7,560 nucleotides of DNA from an uncultured Eubacteriales bacterium (GTDB taxonomy: Bacteria; Bacillota; Clostridia; Oscillospirales; CAG-272): positions 1-7,560 of the forward strand of contig CAKRPQ010000096.1 in NCBI GenBank assembly GCA_934385225.1, given 5' to 3'. Below are positions 6,145-7,560 of this stretch, piece by piece; the stretch's first letter is position 1, and each line of letters opens with the position of its first letter. A program made the position numbers and the translations under genes. The notes beneath the pieces are model-generated. The model saw only the letters and a list, made by a program, of their open reading frames with translations. It was not told the origin of the DNA and did not search any database.

Positions 6145-6158
6145 AATTTGTACAAATT
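6145..6158. promoter_or_regulatory. Perfect 14-bp palindrome in divergent promoter region, possible operator
   Basis: AATTTGTACAAATT is a perfect inverted repeat with no spacer, centred between 6151 and 6152. It sits between the divergent promoters of the FabG-like gene and the CarD-like gene, about 29 bp upstream of the latter's -10. Its size and symmetry fit a dimeric regulator of, for example, the MarR or TetR type. No such regulator gene is in the window, and AT-rich DNA can yield palindromes by chance. Confidence 0.4.
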
Positions 6159-6183
6159 GCCTATGTAATTTTCAGAAAAAATA

Positions 6184-6192
6184 TGGTAGAAT
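6184..6192 (+). promoter_or_regulatory. Extended -10 promoter of the CarD-like gene
   Basis: TGGTAGAAT at 6184-6192 is an extended -10 element (TG, one base, TAGAAT). No good -35 box lies 16-18 nt upstream (the bases there are about TGTAAT), which is tolerated by extended -10 promoters. Transcription would begin near 6199, shortly before the ribosome site GAGGAGGG at 6215-6222. Confidence 0.6.
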
Positions 6193-6227
6193 ATATATAG
6201 AACTATTGCCGAAAGAGGAGGGATATA

Positions 6228-6737
6228 ATGTTCGGAAAAGAAGAATATGTTTTTTACGGGTCGGAGGGAGTGTGTGTTATCGACGATATTGTGTCGTCGC
6301 CCTTTGACGATGTTAAGACGGACGAGGAATATTATGTCCTCCATTCGCTTCACGGCAGCGGCAGTAAACTGTTCATTCCCGTTGCGAGGGCGGAGGCGCT
6401 TATGCGCCGCCTTATGTCGCGAGCCGAGATAGATTCGCTTATCGGAAGTATCGATAATCTTCCGCTTTTCAGCGAGAACAGCCTGAAAGCGCTTAAAGAC
6501 AGATACGGCGAGGCGATGCGGACGGGCAAGCCTGCCGAGTGGGTGCGCGTTATCAAGACCGTTTATGACAGAGTTCGTAACGGCAGAGGAAACGGAAGAA
6601 AGGTGTCCGACGCCGAAAAGGCGTTCTCCGAGGACGCAAAGCGCTACCTTTATATGGAAGTTTCGACCGTTCTCGGTATTCCCGTCGAGAGCGTTTCCGA
6701 GTACATACAAAACCGTATGACAAAGGACGCAGGTTAA
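6228..6737 (+). CDS. CarD-like transcription regulator
   Basis: 169 residues, similar to other stand-alone CarD proteins. The N-terminal part (1-60), with EYVFYGSEGVCVIDDI and a strand ending in KLFIPV, matches the CarD/TRCF RNA-polymerase-interaction domain, which contacts the beta subunit. The remainder is helical (66-167) and ends in LYMEVSTVLGIPVESVSEYI, as in a short CarD-like type I recall from Clostridia. In mycobacterial CarD the helical domain carries a Trp four residues before an Arg-Tyr-containing helix start and wedges it into promoter DNA. Here that position is Leu89 and the only Trp is Trp105, so the DNA contact may differ. GAGGAGGG lies 5 nt before the ATG. The gene is transcribed away from the FabG-like gene and converges on the phosphopantetheinyl transferase gene, sharing four bases at the stops. 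Confidence 0.9.
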   Translation: MFGKEEYVFYGSEGVCVIDDIVSSPFDDVKTDEEYYVLHSLHGSGSKLFIPVARAEALMRRLMSRAEIDSLIGSIDNLPLFSENSLKALKDRYGEAMRTGKPAEWVRVIKTVYDRVRNGRGNGRKVSDAEKAFSEDAKRYLYMEVSTVLGIPVESVSEYIQNRMTKDAG

Positions 6738-7348
6738 GACGGGCAGACCGTTATAATTATGTCATCTTCGCGAAAGACGTCAAAACGCGGCATTTCGGGC
6801 GCGCCGACGTCAAACGAGGAGAGCGGAATCGAAAGCCCCGCGCCGAGGTATTTAAGATAGGCTTCCTTTTTCGTCCATATCTCCGTAAAAGTGAGCGGAG
6901 GGCAGTCCGACGATATGACAAGATCCTTTTCCGAGGCGGTGAAGAACCGAGCCGCAAGCGGAACGGGGTCTTTTTCATATATTTTTTCGGCGTCGATGCC
7001 GATATTTCCGCTTTGCGACAGTGCCGCGGCGGCAAGCCCGTCCGTGTGCGAGAGACTTATGCCCGCTTTTGTGTCTTTTATGTGCGGCTTACCCGCTTCG
7101 TCCCTTAAAAGTATGATTTTTTCGGGCAGAAGAGAGCGTTCTTTTTCGGGCATTTCGGATATGAGAGCGTCGAGCGCGTTGAGCGCGTACACGCTTTCGA
7201 CGGCGGACGGAAAATGCCTTTTTTCAAGGAGTTTTTCGATGTAGAGCGTGTTGCATTCGTATTTTATAAAGCGCATGGAATGCGCTCTTTCTTTTATTTC
7301 CCGTTCCGTACACCCGCGCGGGATTTTTTCGGTTTTGTAAAAAAACAT
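6734..7348 (-). CDS. Sfp-type 4'-phosphopantetheinyl transferase
   Basis: 204 residues. The enzyme moves the 4'-phosphopantetheine arm of coenzyme A onto a serine of an acyl or peptidyl carrier protein in the cytoplasm. Family motifs appear in order: GKPHI (86-90), SLSHTDG (98-104), GIDAE (117-121), FFTASEK (135-141) and WTKKEAYLK (158-166). Asp119, Glu121, Glu162 and Lys166 match the Mg-binding and catalytic positions of Sfp, so it looks active. The first half (1-80) is less conserved, as usual. No polyketide or peptide synthetase lies in the window, so the target could be the fatty-acid carrier protein or a remote cluster. The ATG at 7348 is chosen because GGAGG precedes it by 8 nt; the longer frame would need a TTG at 7375 without a ribosome site. 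Its TAA overlaps the CarD-like gene's TAA on the other strand. Confidence 0.92.
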   Translation of the reverse strand: MFFYKTEKIPRGCTEREIKERAHSMRFIKYECNTLYIEKLLEKRHFPSAVESVYALNALDALISEMPEKERSLLPEKIILLRDEAGKPHIKDTKAGISLSHTDGLAAAALSQSGNIGIDAEKIYEKDPVPLAARFFTASEKDLVISSDCPPLTFTEIWTKKEAYLKYLGAGLSIPLSSFDVGAPEMPRFDVFREDDIIITVCPS

Positions 7349-7356
7349 AAAAAGCG

Positions 7357-7361
7357 CCTCC
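7357..7361 (-). promoter_or_regulatory. Ribosome site fixing the start of the phosphopantetheinyl transferase
   Basis: GGAGG on the minus strand, 8 nt before the ATG at 7348. It lies inside the longer open frame, so the true start is downstream of it. Confidence 0.8.
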
Positions 7362-7379
7362 AGAAATTCTTTCAAATAA

Positions 7380-7408
7380 TTTTAACACGGGAAATGCCGA
7401 AAGTCAAC
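7380..7408 (-). promoter_or_regulatory. Promoter of the phosphopantetheinyl transferase gene
   Basis: On the minus strand TTGACT (7408-7403) is a near-perfect -35 box. A 17-nt spacer leads to TAAAAA (7385-7380), a modest -10 preceded by TGT, which makes it an extended -10. The start point would be near 7373, about 12 nt before the ribosome site. Confidence 0.6.
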
Positions 7409-7447
7409 AGAGGCGCAAAAAAAGTAAACAAAGCGGCGAAAAAAGCA

Positions 7448-7453
7448 TATCAT
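7448..7453 (+). promoter_or_regulatory. Possible -10 box for the gene at the right edge
   Basis: TATCAT at 7448-7453 is one base from consensus and 35 nt before the ATG at 7488. No recognisable -35 box lies 16-18 nt upstream, so this is a weak call. Confidence 0.3.
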
Positions 7454-7487
7454 TTAGCGAATAAAACCGATAACGGAGGTCAGGTTT

Positions 7488-7560
7488 ATGGAAGAAAAAT
7501 ACTTTGCCGCGTCAAATTCCGAGAAAGGCTTTGTGAGCTACTTCGGGCGTATATTCGACC
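7488..7560 (+). CDS. Start of a probable P-loop ATPase gene, cut by the window end
   Basis: The first 24 codons are visible, plus one base. GGAGGT at 7475-7480 lies 7 nt before the ATG, an excellent ribosome site. The protein begins MEEKYFAASNSEKGFVSYFG and continues RIFD. The pattern F-A-(x)2-N-(x)2-(K/R)-G-F-(V/Y)-S-(x)-(Y/F) recalls the N-terminus of a Firmicutes P-loop ATPase family (the PRK06851 type), in which a GGPGTGKS-like Walker A motif follows shortly. That motif would lie outside the window, so the family is a guess from a short match; the gene itself is likely real. It is transcribed away from the phosphopantetheinyl transferase gene across a 139-bp divergent promoter region. Confidence 0.65.
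   Translation, partial: MEEKYFAASNSEKGFVSYFGRIFD

Larger units (their letters stand above)
7354..7417. repeat. 7-bp inverted repeat flanking the phosphopantetheinyl transferase promoter
   Basis: GCGCCTC at 7354-7360 and GAGGCGC at 7411-7417 are exact inverted copies separated by 50 bp. The left copy covers part of the ribosome site; the right copy lies just upstream of the -35 box. It could be a chance pair, a DNA-looping site, or an RNA hairpin if transcription begins further upstream. Confidence 0.35.

Noticed and set aside
6045..6710. Reverse 221-codon frame across the CarD-like gene and its promoter
   Set aside because: It runs through an AT-rich promoter region, has no ribosome site, and is antisense to a recognisable CarD domain.
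6776..6819. Direct repeat GACGTCAAA(A)CG as a regulatory pair
   Set aside because: It lies within the phosphopantetheinyl transferase coding sequence and reflects a repeated Phe-Asp-Val in the protein.

Overview
The window reads as chromosomal DNA of a low-GC Firmicute of the class Clostridia, probably an uncultured gut-type lineage. This is an inference from four things: strong GGAGG ribosome sites, AT-rich promoters of the TTGACA/TATAAT type, coding DNA near 50% GC, and several protein families I associate with Clostridia (a poly-leucine-tailed small protein, a short CarD-like regulator, an Mrp ATPase with an N-terminal Cys cluster). No tRNA, rRNA, CRISPR array, transposase or phage gene was seen.

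Left edge (1-241): a non-coding stretch with a 14-bp direct repeat at an 84-bp period, a 10-bp-arm hairpin, a 9-bp-arm terminator-like hairpin, and then the promoter and ribosome site of the first gene.

Forward operon (242-3231): three tightly packed genes. They encode a lipoprotein foldase of the PrsA/PpiC type, a single-pass membrane protein with a probable barrel-like extracytoplasmic domain, and an unrecognised cytoplasmic protein whose C-terminal half resembles a degenerate histidine-kinase-type ATPase fold. A likely intrinsic terminator for this operon lies inside the opposing gene at 3314-3353.

Reverse trio (4323-3194): three overlapping small genes (73, about 169 and 139 residues), apparently one operon. 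I recognise the style of these proteins from Clostridia but know no function. The last one ends in a run of leucines and overlaps the end of the forward operon by 38 bp. This trio is the best candidate here for an undescribed system.

Reverse pair (6026-4446): a FabG-like short-chain dehydrogenase followed 39 nt later by an Mrp/NBP35-type Fe-S carrier ATPase. A strong promoter lies upstream and a symmetric, probably bidirectional terminator at 4389-4439 separates the pair from the trio.

Right part (6027-7560): a divergent promoter region with a perfect 14-bp palindrome drives the FabG-like gene leftwards and a CarD-like transcription regulator rightwards. The CarD-like gene converges on a Sfp-type phosphopantetheinyl transferase, and the two share a TTAA that supplies both stop codons. 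The window ends in the first 24 codons of a gene whose N-terminus resembles a family of P-loop ATPases. The FabG-like reductase and the phosphopantetheinyl transferase both relate to acyl-carrier-protein chemistry, but they are not in one operon and a shared pathway is only a guess.
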